A DNA stretch of 64,000 bases from Helianthus annuus (taxonomy: Eukaryota > Streptophyta > Magnoliopsida > Asterales > Asteraceae). Below are positions 1 through 8,894 of the stretch, in pieces (the stretch's first letter is position 1; each line of letters begins with the position of its first letter). The notes beneath the pieces were generated by a model. The model did no database searches and was not told where the DNA came from. It worked only from the letters and a program-made list of their open reading frames with translations. The DNA is taken from NCBI RefSeq assembly GCF_002127325.2, contig NC_035433.2, positions 12,434,111 through 12,498,110 on the forward strand. The letters run 5' to 3'. The position numbers and the translations under genes are program-made.

Positions 1-508
1 GCTCGATTTGAAATTCGACCTGACGATGAGGCGGTAGTCCAGGTAAGTCTTCAGGAAACACCTGAGGAAAGTCGCGTACAACTGGAATATCCTCCAGCTT
101 CTTTTCCTTTGCTGATGCATCAGTGACAAGTGCCAAAATGGCAGTGTGCCCCTTTCGTAAACATTTCTGAGCCTTCATGAAAGAGATGATGCCAACCACA
201 GCACCACTCTTGTCGCCTTGGACTTCGAGAGGTTCTTGACCAGAACGAGGAATGCGAACTATCTTTTCCTTGCATAAAATCTCTGCGTGATGTTGGGATA
301 ACCAATCCATACCGATGACGATGTCGAAACTACCCAAAACTATGGGTATAAGATCAATCAAGAAGGTCTGACCAGCTAAAACGATGCTACAACCCTTGAC
401 TACATGTGCGGCTTCTACACTTTTACCATTTGCTAACTCTACGACATGTTTGGTGTTTAGGGGTGTTGGTGTACGTTTTAACATTTTACTCACTTTTAAC
501 GATATCTA
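1..508 (-). pseudogene. E1 aspartic protease and pre-RT spacer
   Basis: This is the continuation of E1 gag-pol, in the same frame, after an in-frame TAG at 508-506. The stop falls just behind the protease catalytic motif DSGADTS. Downstream, the frame encodes the second protease signature (FDIVIGMDWL, near 300-330) and the pre-RT segment that ends in a Leu-Pro-Gly-Leu-Pro-Pro motif near 20-45. Reverse transcriptase itself would lie left of the window. The protease would cleave the Gag-Pol polyprotein inside virus-like particles, but the stop means it could only be made by readthrough. Confidence 0.8.
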
Positions 509-1903
509 ACTTGTATCCGCACCCGAATCAAATAAGACAGTAACATAAATATCGTCGAGAAGAAACTTACCCATAACCACATTGGGATCATTCATTGCGT
601 CGCCCCGACCCAGCACGAAAGCACGACCCCGAGCTTCGTTGCCATTGTTGTTGTTGTTTCCCCCGTTGTTGTTGTTCCCGTTGCCCTGGTTGCTGTTGTT
701 GTTGCGATTCTGGTTCTGGTTCAATTGAGGGAAATCACATTTGAAATGACCTTCTGCCCCACACTGGAAACACCCCTGGTTTCCACGCTGTGGCTGCTGC
801 TGTTGGTTATGTGGAGCTGGTAGTTGTAGTTGCTGGTTCTGATTCGCAGGTCGCGCACTCCTGCAGTCTTTAGCTTCATGCCCTAACTTGAGGCATCTCT
901 GACAACGTTCCTTGCGACACCGTCCACTGTGGTGTCTGTTGCACTTATTACATAGTGGGTGAATTCCCCGATATCCACCCTGCCCCTGATTGCCTGAAGA
1001 GTGCTGACTGGGACTCTGATAACTGTCAGTCTTTCGCTGCTGAACCTGTGAATGAACTGAAGCTGATCCCTTGCTGGAATCCCCATCCCATTTTCTTTTG
1101 TTGTCACTGGGAGTAGAAGAAGTAGTAACATCAGTAGTGGTAGCACTGATGCGTTTTGGAAGCTTGTTCTGCTCTACTGCCTGATCCGTAATACGATGAG
1201 CAAGGCGCTGAATAGCCTGGATGTTGTCAAGATTAGCCGATGTCACATGACTCTGGATTTCTGGCGCTAACCCCTTGAGATACAACTCAATGCGCTTGAT
1301 TGGAGGGTCCACCATCGTTGGACACAGCACGTCCAGCTCGTTTGACCTTTTGGTATAAGCTTCAATTTCTGACCCAGTCATTTTCAAATGGTAAAACTCG
1401 TCTTCCAACTTGTGGATGTCTTCCCGTGTGCAGTATTCACGTTTAATCAGTTCCTTGAAATCATTCAAGGGGTGGCGTTAGCAGCTGCCAACCCTAGGAT
1501 CTGTACTTGCGCGTTCACCAAGTTAACGCGATTCCTTCCAAAGTACCAGTGGCGTACTTGACCCTGCGAGCCTCAGGGCATTCACACATCTCGAATACCG
1601 ACTCGAGCTTCTCAAACCAATGGAGTAGTCCCACTGCTCCTTCCGTGCCACTGAATGTGCTTGGACGACAGTCCATGAAGTTCTTGAAGGTGCAGACAGG
1701 TGGTGGAGCATTTTGACCTATTGTGCATAGAATAGGACAATATTAAATACAAGGGTTGATTTAGGAATGTAGGATTCAAAGATCCTAGTGTGCATCCCAT
1801 TCGCAGGGTATACTACCTGCTTGTGCAGCTGCAAGTGCCGCAGCTACTTGTTCGTTGATAAGAGCCGTCAACTGGGCTTGAGTCATGTTCACACGTCCAG
1901 ACA
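506..1903 (-). pseudogene. E1 gag, one intron, frameshifted
   Basis: Gag forms the particle and binds RNA. I place the start at the ATG at 1903 (MSGRVNMTQAQ), where a short coiled N-terminus rich in Ala and Gln begins. A GT-AG intron (1816-1718) separates this from the conserved capsid domain beginning CTFKNFMDC. The reading frame is lost between about 1530 and 1468, where a Trp-Trp-Asn codon run has been damaged, and resumes as the 320-residue ORF. That ORF carries three zinc knuckles: CNKCNRHHSGRC, CQRCLKLGHEAKDC and a third that starts CFQC but has Phe where the last Cys belongs. Asn/Gly repeats separate the knuckles from protease. Confidence 0.85.
1718..1816 (-). other. Predicted phase-1 intron in E1 gag
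   Basis: On the minus strand the exon ends GCAG, followed by GTAGTATACC, and the intron closes with TATGCACAATAG before GTCAAAATG. Removing these 99 bases avoids an in-frame TAG and joins the Ala/Gln-rich N-terminus directly to the conserved capsid start. It is phase 1, splitting a Gly codon. E2 gag has an intron of the same phase at the same protein position. Confidence 0.7.
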
Positions 1904-2211
1904 TGATCTTCACAGTAAAAATGGAACAAGTGAGAATGGTTCGCGGGTAGTGCGATGACAGAAAAGTGTAAGCACATAGGTGTTCTCATGTAATAACGAA
2001 TAGTAAGCAATGTAATCTAAGCATACTACGAGCAAAGTTCTATGTATTTCTAGCAAGCAGGTAATAAACATAAACCTTATTACCTAGGATGTTGAGTCTT
2101 GCACGTGGAGCGAAGCGTCGTTGTGGATCGTTGAGAGCACTGTTTTGGTTATAGTCTGGTTTTAATAAAAACGTTTTTCCCATATTAAAACCAAGTTCTG
2201 TATAACCAATG

Positions 2212-2223
2212 GCTCTGATACCA
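2212..2223 (-). promoter_or_regulatory. E1 primer-binding site (initiator tRNA-Met)
   Basis: The minus strand reads TGGTATCAGAGC, complementary to the 3' end of plant initiator tRNA-Met, a few bases after the LTR end TGTGACA. This is where minus-strand cDNA synthesis would begin. Confidence 0.9.
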
Positions 2224-2226
2224 ATC

Positions 2227-4447
2227 TGTCACACCCCCAAAATCCACACGCGGAGTACCACCGCTTAGAGGCGTGACATGACCAGGATCAAGCCATCAAT
2301 CATATTGAACATAGTGAATAATAATTAAAGTAGTTCGCAAAACCCAATTCAATACAATTGATGTTCAAACCAAACAAACATAAATTGAGTAGCGGAAGCA
2401 TAAGTATGTAAACCCAAAGTAAATCATAAGTTCAAATGTTTAAACGTTTAACATGGCATCCTCGATCCATGTCCCACAACGACCTGCTCCTCCTTGTGCA
2501 AGCTCCATATGTACCTAAGGTCCTGCAAGGCATGCAGCAGAGAGTCAACAACTAGTTGAGCGAGTTCACAGTAAACAGTTCAGTAATCGAAATAGTGTGA
2601 GTAGCATTATGTTCGTTCATTAAGTCATGTATCGTATTAGTTCGTATCGCAGCCCTCTAGGCATGTACGCGAAGATTAGGGAAAGTTCTCAAGTATTCTA
2701 GACTATGTATATTTGTATCGCGGCCACTCTGGCATGTGTGCGAAGTTTTAGTATGTATAGTTCGCGGCCTTTCCAAGGCATGTGTGCGAAGATCAGTCAT
2801 AATATCGCGGCCAACCCCCGGCGTGTGTGCGAAGATCAGTACAATTAGTATACTAGTCTAGTCGTATATCATCATTACCCTTCCTCACCCTGAGGACCAT
2901 ATCATTTAATTTTATCATCTGAGCATGTACGAATAAATCATCCAACCCCATTCCCACCCTGGGAACCCCATGCCTTGGCTTGTGTGAACTCACCTTGGTT
3001 TGCTCGGTATGCTAAGTATGTGCTCAAAGTAAGTCAATCACGTCCTAAGGTACGCACGTATACATAATCAGTTCGTATTTATGTAGTTCATGTATAAGCA
3101 CATTCGATAATCACCAAGTAGCACATTGCACATATTCAAGATCATGCAAGTCATGTTCATCATCTAACGGCAGTTAGTTAATGCAGTTAAGTTTTACTGG
3201 AAATAGTTACTGTGCAAAATATCCAAATCGGCGAAACACAGAATTGGCGAAACACAGAATTGGAGAAACACAGTCTGTTTCGTCGTTCTTACCTTTGGCG
3301 AAACAAAATTCTATTTCGTCGTGATCCCTTTGGCGAAACACATTCTGTTTCGCCGTGAATTCCATTTCGTCAACCAGTCAGTTACGTCGACCAGTTAACA
3401 TCGTTCAACAGTTACACAATTTTCACAGAACCCTAATCTTAACAACAGCCGTTACACCCTAACAAGGAACAACCAGTTATCATACGAAAGCAGGAACCAA
3501 TGATCATCATGTATACAACCTGAAATCTATGCATAACAGTTTCAACACAACCCTAAAACGTACAACATCAAACCACATGCTCACTTGTTTGCAAAGATCG
3601 TTTGGTTATTTTCACAAGTATCATACGAAGATAATTAATTAGGTCCTATACTGACAATCGCTAGCATGTACAATTGTTGCAAGATTCATGAAACCCTAAC
3701 CTTCATTATATGATCGCGACTTTACTAGAACTCAATCAAAACATATGACAAATCATATATATTCACAGCCGTTTCATAAATCAGACATACACAAACATAC
3801 ATCCACCAATCAATTCATGAAACCGATATGACAAACACGCACTAACCGAGATATTAGCAAGGATGAATCGGATCGTTCGAGGGGCTTGGGGAACGCAGCT
3901 GCCGTCACACACACACAAGAGGGTTCTAGGGTTTTTCTGATTTGCCAAAGTGTGAAACAGGAAGTCGTTTCACGTTTAAAACTTAAATTAACGTAATGGG
4001 CCCAAATTGGGCTTTGGCGAAACGGTTGGGCCGGCGAAACATCCTGTTTCGTTGAGATTGGGTTTGACGAAACGAAACTCTGTTTCGTCGAGGTGAACTT
4101 GGCGAGACACGCTTGTTTCGTTATGAAGGTTAACCAGGACTTAAGAGATCAGGTGTTTACTAACCGGTTCACACTATATCATTAACACATACGCTTTATC
4201 ATATAACACATAACATATTCAACAATCATAATACGTTTCATTATAACACAACATGTATTGTTATAAGTCAAACAAGTCAACAACTAACAGTCAAAGTCAA
4301 CGTGCAATAAATGTGGAAGTGAAAGTCGGAAACTCGAGTTGTCACATTATCCCCAACTTGAAAGAAATTTCGTCCCGAAATTTAGCATGCGGTTACTGAG
4401 GAAGCTAGGTAAGTTGTATCGTTTATTGGTTTTCCTGGGGTGTCACA
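2227..4447 (-). repeat. E1 5' LTR, about 2.2 kb
   Basis: In element direction the LTR starts TGTGACACCCCAGG at 4447 and ends GTGTGACA at 2227, next to the primer site. The outer boundary is supported by the resumption of E2 LTR sequence at 4448. A second LTR-like start, TGTGACAACTCGAG, lies at 4346, preceded by a purine tract and the palindrome AAATTTCGGGACGAAATTT (4365-4383) that normally sits just inside a 3' LTR. The true boundary is therefore ambiguous. The LTR holds four spaced repeats of a TCGCGGCC...GTGTGCGAAG block (about 2645-2845) and two clusters of GGCGAAAC/GTTTCG inverted words (about 3220-3390 and 4010-4125). Confidence 0.75.
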
Positions 4448-5508
4448 CGAGTGCACCAAGCTTACTTGTAGGGCTCCTTGCACCTTTGTATATGTATGAA
4501 TGGCTCAAAAAAGACTTGATGGTGGGTGTATGGTGGTGATGGGTGGCGGCCGTGAGCAAGTGGAGAAGAAGAGAAGAAAGCTTGTTGGTGTGGTGTAGGA
4601 AATGAAATGTAGTGTTAACCTCTTGTGCATATTTATAAACCAAGTTTCCTCATTAGCCATCAAGTAATATGCTTCTTATCTTCCAACATTTGCCTATAAA
4701 ATAATCAAAAGAAAGCAAGGGTGGGTCACCCTATGGTGACCGTCGAATGGGGGGGGGGGTAGGGGTTGGGTTATAATGGTAAAGTTACAATTTAGTTAGG
4801 ATCTAAAGTGTTTAGTTAGTGTATTAGTGTGTGTTATGTAATATAAGGTGTGTTAGGGTGTTCGGGGACCCTAACTAGCTCAGAAAAGTAAAAACAAGGT
4901 GTTTGGCAATATTTTTATGTTCCGGGTAAAGTCCGGGTGTTCGGTTGAATGTTGATCCGTTAAAGTGCTAAATAAAGCTTTAAAGTGTCTTTTATATTGT
5001 TTTTAGTAACACATTAAATTCCCAACACTTTGGAAAGTATCTAGGACTATTTTGCCAAGTTTTTACACTTTACTAGCATTGTTAAATGCTGAATTTTTGT
5101 ATTTAGTGCAGAATTCTGCACTTAAAGTATGTTTTAGGCACTTCCGGGCTCTATAACTATCACCTAGTGACGCAGTTTTATGGTCCTCACCTCCCTACAC
5201 TCCCTACTAGTGTAGTTTTCTATTTCTGGCTCACACTGGCCTCAGAAATATTGTCTGTCTAGGTGCTGGCATTGTCAGCATGTTTCTGGGTTATCCGTTT
5301 AGTGTGCTAACTGTGCTTTGTGCATCAAGTTTGTCACTAATGTTTGTGTGTAATAAATTGAGTGACAGTATAAAATGTGATGCATGGGTATGTATGTACC
5401 AGAAAATAGAAAGCAGTTCAATCATAATTGTAATCAAGCACAGTAATTAAGCACTAATTAAATATTAATTAATTTGTATGGATACCTGGATTTGTGAGGG
5501 TTGTCACA
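4448..5508 (-). repeat. E2 3' LTR, first 1.06 kb only
   Basis: In element direction it starts TGTGACAACCCTCAC at 5508 and runs to 4448, matching 25377 down to 24311 of the 5' LTR almost base for base. The remaining 2.5 kb of the LTR is displaced to the left by E1 and is not in the window. A minus-strand TATAAATA lies at 4637-4630, matching the one in the 5' LTR. A run of ten or more G at about 4750 differs in length between copies. Small ORFs here encoding a His-run peptide recur in every LTR copy and are not genes. Confidence 0.9.
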
Positions 5509-5553
5509 TTCTCCCCCCCCCCCCCCGTTAAGAAAATTTCGTCCCGAAATTTT
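5509..5553 (-). promoter_or_regulatory. E2 polypurine tract and adjoining palindrome
   Basis: Immediately before the 3' LTR the minus strand has a run of about 14 G followed by AGAA, the polypurine primer for plus-strand synthesis. Just upstream is the palindrome AAAATTTCGGGACGAAATTTT (5553-5533). Related palindromes lie at the same place in E4 (35133-35149), in E1 (4365-4383) and, diverged, in E3 near 13340. Confidence 0.85.
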
Positions 5554-6112
5554 AGGCTCTGCTTCTAGTTGCAGGGGTCTTTGGAAATAAATGGGGGTAC
5601 TTTTCTTTCATACGATCCTCACGTTCCCATGTGAATTCTGGACCCTGTCTTGCATTCCATCGAACTTTGACGAGCTTGACACTACTCCTGCGCGTTTTGT
5701 TTATCTTCCAATCCGTAACCTCAACGGGTTCTTCAACAAAGTGGAGCGTGTCGTCGATATGGATCTCGTCAGCAGGAATGACAACTGTCTCCTGGGTTGG
5801 ACTCGTTTTCAGATTTGATACATGGAATGTATCATGAACGCCATTAAGTTCAGCAGGTAAGTCCAACTTGTAAGCTACTAAACCAATCCTCTTCAGAATC
5901 TTGAATGGACCAATGTAACGCGGATTCAACTTCCAACGCTTTCCAAAGCGTAGTGAAACCTTCAACAAAACCATGTCTCCCACCTCGAATTCCAGAGGTT
6001 TCCTTCTTCGGTCCGCATAACACTTTTGGCGATCGCGAGCCGCCTTGATGCGTTCTCGGATCTGTGCAATCTTGTCGGTCGTTTCTTGGTCCACTTCTGG
6101 GCCAACTAACTG
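5552..6112 (-). pseudogene. E2 integrase C-terminus and chromodomain
   Basis: This is the end of E2 pol, severed from the rest by E3. It starts at the target duplication (6112) and runs through the GPY/F module (RYIGPF) and a chromodomain near the C-terminus (about [13 protein letters not shown]... to ...[15 protein letters not shown]). It stops at the TAA overlapping the palindrome. The chromodomain is thought to guide integration toward particular chromatin. A few residues are missing after VLLKVS compared with E3 and E4, a small in-frame deletion. The first 27 bases of the long ORF here (6139-6113) belong to the E3 LTR. Confidence 0.9.
6108..6112. other. Target site duplication of E3 (left)
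   Basis: AACTG lies directly left of E3 and is repeated at 14859-14863 directly right of it, the 5-bp duplication expected of a Ty3 integrase. Both copies fall in the same E2 integrase codons. Confidence 0.95.
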
Positions 6113-6277
6113 TATAACAACCCTAACGTAAACCGACACCCTCGATTATTTTTCCGACACCCTAATATAACTTAAAATGTCCCAGTATGTCTTATATTAC
6201 ATCCCGTATGTGAAAACCGAGCCCAAAATAGATCATAACATATAAAATAAATTAAAAACAAGTTTATTCAAGTTGAG

Positions 6278-6541
6278 GCGGGCCGCGTAGGACCTCACCT
6301 CCACCTTACGCGGGAGGTATCAAGGCTCATAGCTGAATTCAGTGAAACTTAAGTTCAGGCGGGCCGCGTAAGACCCTGTTTAAGTGTACGCGGGCCGCGA
6401 GAGACCTACAACGCGGCAAAACCCGGTGCTGACACGTGTCCCCTGCGCGTTGAACCTAGGTGGTGACTCGGACCAGCTACGGCCTAAACCCCCAACGACT
6501 GGGGCCGCGTAAGGCTTTGCCTTACCTTTACGCGGGCCGCG
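6278..6541 (+). promoter_or_regulatory. GC-rich repeat cluster upstream of E3 TATA box
   Basis: The decamer GCGGGCCGCG occurs at 6278, 6359, 6390 and 6532, with a variant near 6500. The last copy ends 20 bp before TATAAATA. The 3' LTR carries the same cluster with small changes. Number and position suggest promoter-proximal protein-binding sites, but no factor is identified. Confidence 0.5.
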
Positions 6542-6561
6542 AGAAAGTCCAGTATCAGCCC

Positions 6562-6569
6562 TATAAATA
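6562..6569 (+). promoter_or_regulatory. E3 TATA box (5' LTR)
   Basis: TATAAATA in an otherwise GC-rich stretch. The copy in the 3' LTR is at 13825-13832. Transcription of the genomic RNA probably starts about 30 bp downstream. Confidence 0.7.
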
Positions 6570-7596
6570 GAACGCATCGGATTTCATTTTCGTTCGCTCA
6601 CAATTCAATCTCAAATCACAATTTCTGTAGGAAAGTTATAATACTCAGGTATTATACCCCCCCTAAATAGCGAGGTTCTGCTACGATGTAAGTATTATAA
6701 CCCCTGGAGACGTATTAGATACTCTGCCCGATTGATCTAGGGTTCCGTAATGACTGTCGTGGTTCTGCCCGACGTAGTCGTTGGAATACCGTCTCGGGGA
6801 GGGTATTACTAGTGTTAAAATGGGTTATTATACTAACACACGTGCATTTATATAATTTATAGATTATTCCCAGGAAATCATTACTGAAAACCCTAAGACA
6901 ACAATATGAGTGATCCTTCTTTTTATATACTCATTTTTGTGAGTTGATCCACCTTTTGTAAACCTTTTTTTTACTGTTTTTACAAAACCTCACTAAATTA
7001 AATATATCCAAAGCAGTTATTGAGTATTTGTAAAGAATACAATTATAGTGGGTATGTTGGGGGTTTTTGTATACAAAATTGATTACTGGCGTGGTAACAT
7101 CCCATAAGTTGAGTATGACCGTACCACTGATGTTAATTGTTATTCTTGGAAACAAATGTAATTGCGGATGTGCCCTCAATACTGTAAAATGATTGATATT
7201 TCAACTTGATTAAACTGGGATTCACTCACCAGTATTTCCCACTGACAAAATGTTTTTAAAACGCGTTTCAGGTAACAAAATGTGAAAGCCAAATAGAAGC
7301 CAACTAGACAGCACTGAAGGCTTGGAAAAGTGGCAATAAAGTTACCTAAAAAGAAATAGATGTTTTTCTTAAATAAAATAGGGTGTATCCCTATGAAATT
7401 ATGTGTACTGAAAACTTGGGTTTTACCCATGTGTTTAATGTTAGAAAATGTGGTGGTTTACTCTGATAACATATTTCCTAACTACGGTCCTGATGAAAAA
7501 TTTCCGCTGCCAAATTGGTTAATAACGTGATACCACCGAAACTGGCTCGCGGCCGCCCATTCCTGGGGATTAGGGATCGGGGGCTGTGACAGAAGG

Positions 7597-7608
7597 TGGT
7601 ATCAGAGC
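7597..7608 (+). promoter_or_regulatory. E3 primer-binding site (initiator tRNA-Met)
   Basis: TGGTATCAGAGC lies five bases after the LTR end and matches the initiator tRNA-Met complement perfectly. Confidence 0.92.
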
Positions 7609-7740
7609 TATGCCACTGATTCGGCCACATAAGTGTTCCGCTGACATCAAAATTCAAAGTGTTAGGAAATAAATTACGGAAATACGTGCATAATTGTATT
7701 TTCTTGTTATGTGTTATCTGACTATCTGTTAGTTTACAGT

Positions 7741-8596
7741 ATGAGCGACCAAGGACCATCTGACGCGTATCGTCAATTGTCTGGTTCGCCTAGAAGCGAA
7801 GGCACCTCCTCTTCTCAGCCTGCCCTCTCAGGGTACTCTACTGATACGGAAGAAGGAATCTTTGTGTTTAAGGCTCAATCTGAAGAGCCATTTCCTCAGA
7901 AAAAGAGGGGATGGTTCAGTAGGGGAGCACACGAGCATAGGAAACGTATGAAAAAGTTGCAGGAACAGCGAGTGTTAGCCGCAGCTAAAAGAGAAACTGA
8001 TGCCTATGCCCAGGATATGCTCAATAGGGGTAGCCAATATCCATATTTTAGCAACCACTGCAGCTGACCCAAACATGGAACAAATGCTAGCACCCCAACC
8101 ACAACCACCGATTCCTGACCAACCCATGGAGCTAGAAAATCCTGAAAACCAAATAGAAATGCCTGATTACAACCCGGAGGAGATACCTAGGGTACCTGCA
8201 CCAAATCCATTAGACCCAAACAATTACGACCCCTGGTGGGACGATGTTAGGGACTATGTGCAACAAAACCCAATACAGGAGAATGTTCCAATGCCCAACC
8301 TAGGAGCCTACCCAGGGTTAGATGCTCAAGATCCCTATTATGTTAATGATGCATACATTAGGGAGATCTTAGAGAATCCCTACCCATACCAGGCCCCGTA
8401 CCAGGAACCTGCACCTCAGATTCCAAACCCAGTCCTAGAACCTGCACCCCCAATGAGTGCAGAAAACGTACAAGAGCTTAGGACTTTCGGTGAGGAAATT
8501 TTAGAAAGCAGTGAGAGAACGAGACAGGTGGGAGAGCGTCTCGTATGGAAATACGACGAGCGCAATATGGATTTTTGGATGAATCCATATCCGTGA
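7741..8596 (+). pseudogene. E3 extra ORF upstream of gag, one frameshift
   Basis: This is an additional gene between the primer site and gag, on the sense strand. The start ATG (7741, MSDQGPSDAYRQL) follows a TTTACAG that looks like a splice acceptor. The first part is Ser-rich and basic (KKRGWFSRG, then a helical Arg/Lys/Glu stretch). The second is Pro/Asn/Glu-rich with Tyr-Pro motifs and ends in an acidic helix and FWMNPYP. The frame changes near 8025-8035, most simply by one extra base in a G run. I do not recognise a catalytic domain. Extra ORFs of unknown function are known in several plant Ty3 lineages. E2 has an ORF of different sequence at the same place. Confidence 0.7.
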
Positions 8597-8894
8597 ATGT
8601 GATGGCAGGAACGGTAGAAATAATAACAATAATATAATAATAATAATATAATAATAATATATGTGTGTATGTGTTAGAAAAAAAACTACGGATGCATACT
8701 ATTAGTATTGTAGCTTTACATTTCAGTCGGTATTGTAATTTTGAATTCAGTACTGGTGTGTAATGATGCATACTATATGAATAGAGTAAAAGTCGCAATG
8801 CTCGACGCTTTTGACCAAAAAGTGCGTGTTATGTGATTGGATATATTCAAATATTGATTGTGATATTAATATTTGGTAAATGTTTAAAATTCAG
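8597..8894 (+). other. E3 spacer between extra ORF and gag
   Basis: About 300 bp without coding potential. It contains an AAT/ATA-rich microsatellite (about 8620-8660) and ends in AAAATTCAG directly before the gag ATG I prefer at 8895, a possible splice acceptor. Confidence 0.6.

Larger units (their letters stand above)
1..4447 (-). mobile_element. E1: Ty3 chromovirus, left part off-window
   Basis: This is the 5' portion of a minus-strand Ty3/gypsy element. In its own direction it reads LTR (4447 to 2227), primer site (2223 to 2212), gag with an intron, then protease and the start of the spacer before reverse transcriptase at the window edge. It sits inside the 3' LTR of element E2: bases from 4448 onward resume the E2 LTR exactly where the intact copy has position 24311. 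The gag type, with three zinc knuckles, is that of Tekay-like chromoviruses; the chromodomain that would confirm this lies off-window. Confidence 0.85.
6113..7591 (+). repeat. E3 5' LTR
   Basis: The LTR is 1479 bp and is repeated at 13376-14858 (1483 bp). A TATA box (TATAAATA, 6562-6569) lies 450 bp in. Five copies of GCGGGCCGCG or close variants (6278, 6359, 6390, about 6500 and 6532) lie upstream of it in U3. The rest is AT-rich R/U5 sequence ending CTGTGACA. Confidence 0.95.

Noticed and set aside
4443..4643. Small minus-strand ORF with a His run, repeated near 24325 and 30051
   Set aside because: Recurs only because the E2 LTR is repeated; it overlaps the TATA box region and its length differs between copies through indels.
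4745..4765. G homopolymer in E2 LTR copies as a G-quadruplex
   Set aside because: Single run of variable length rather than four spaced runs; more likely slippage or sequencing length noise.
8620..8660. AAT/ATA microsatellite
   Set aside because: Simple slippage sequence; listed only within the spacer.
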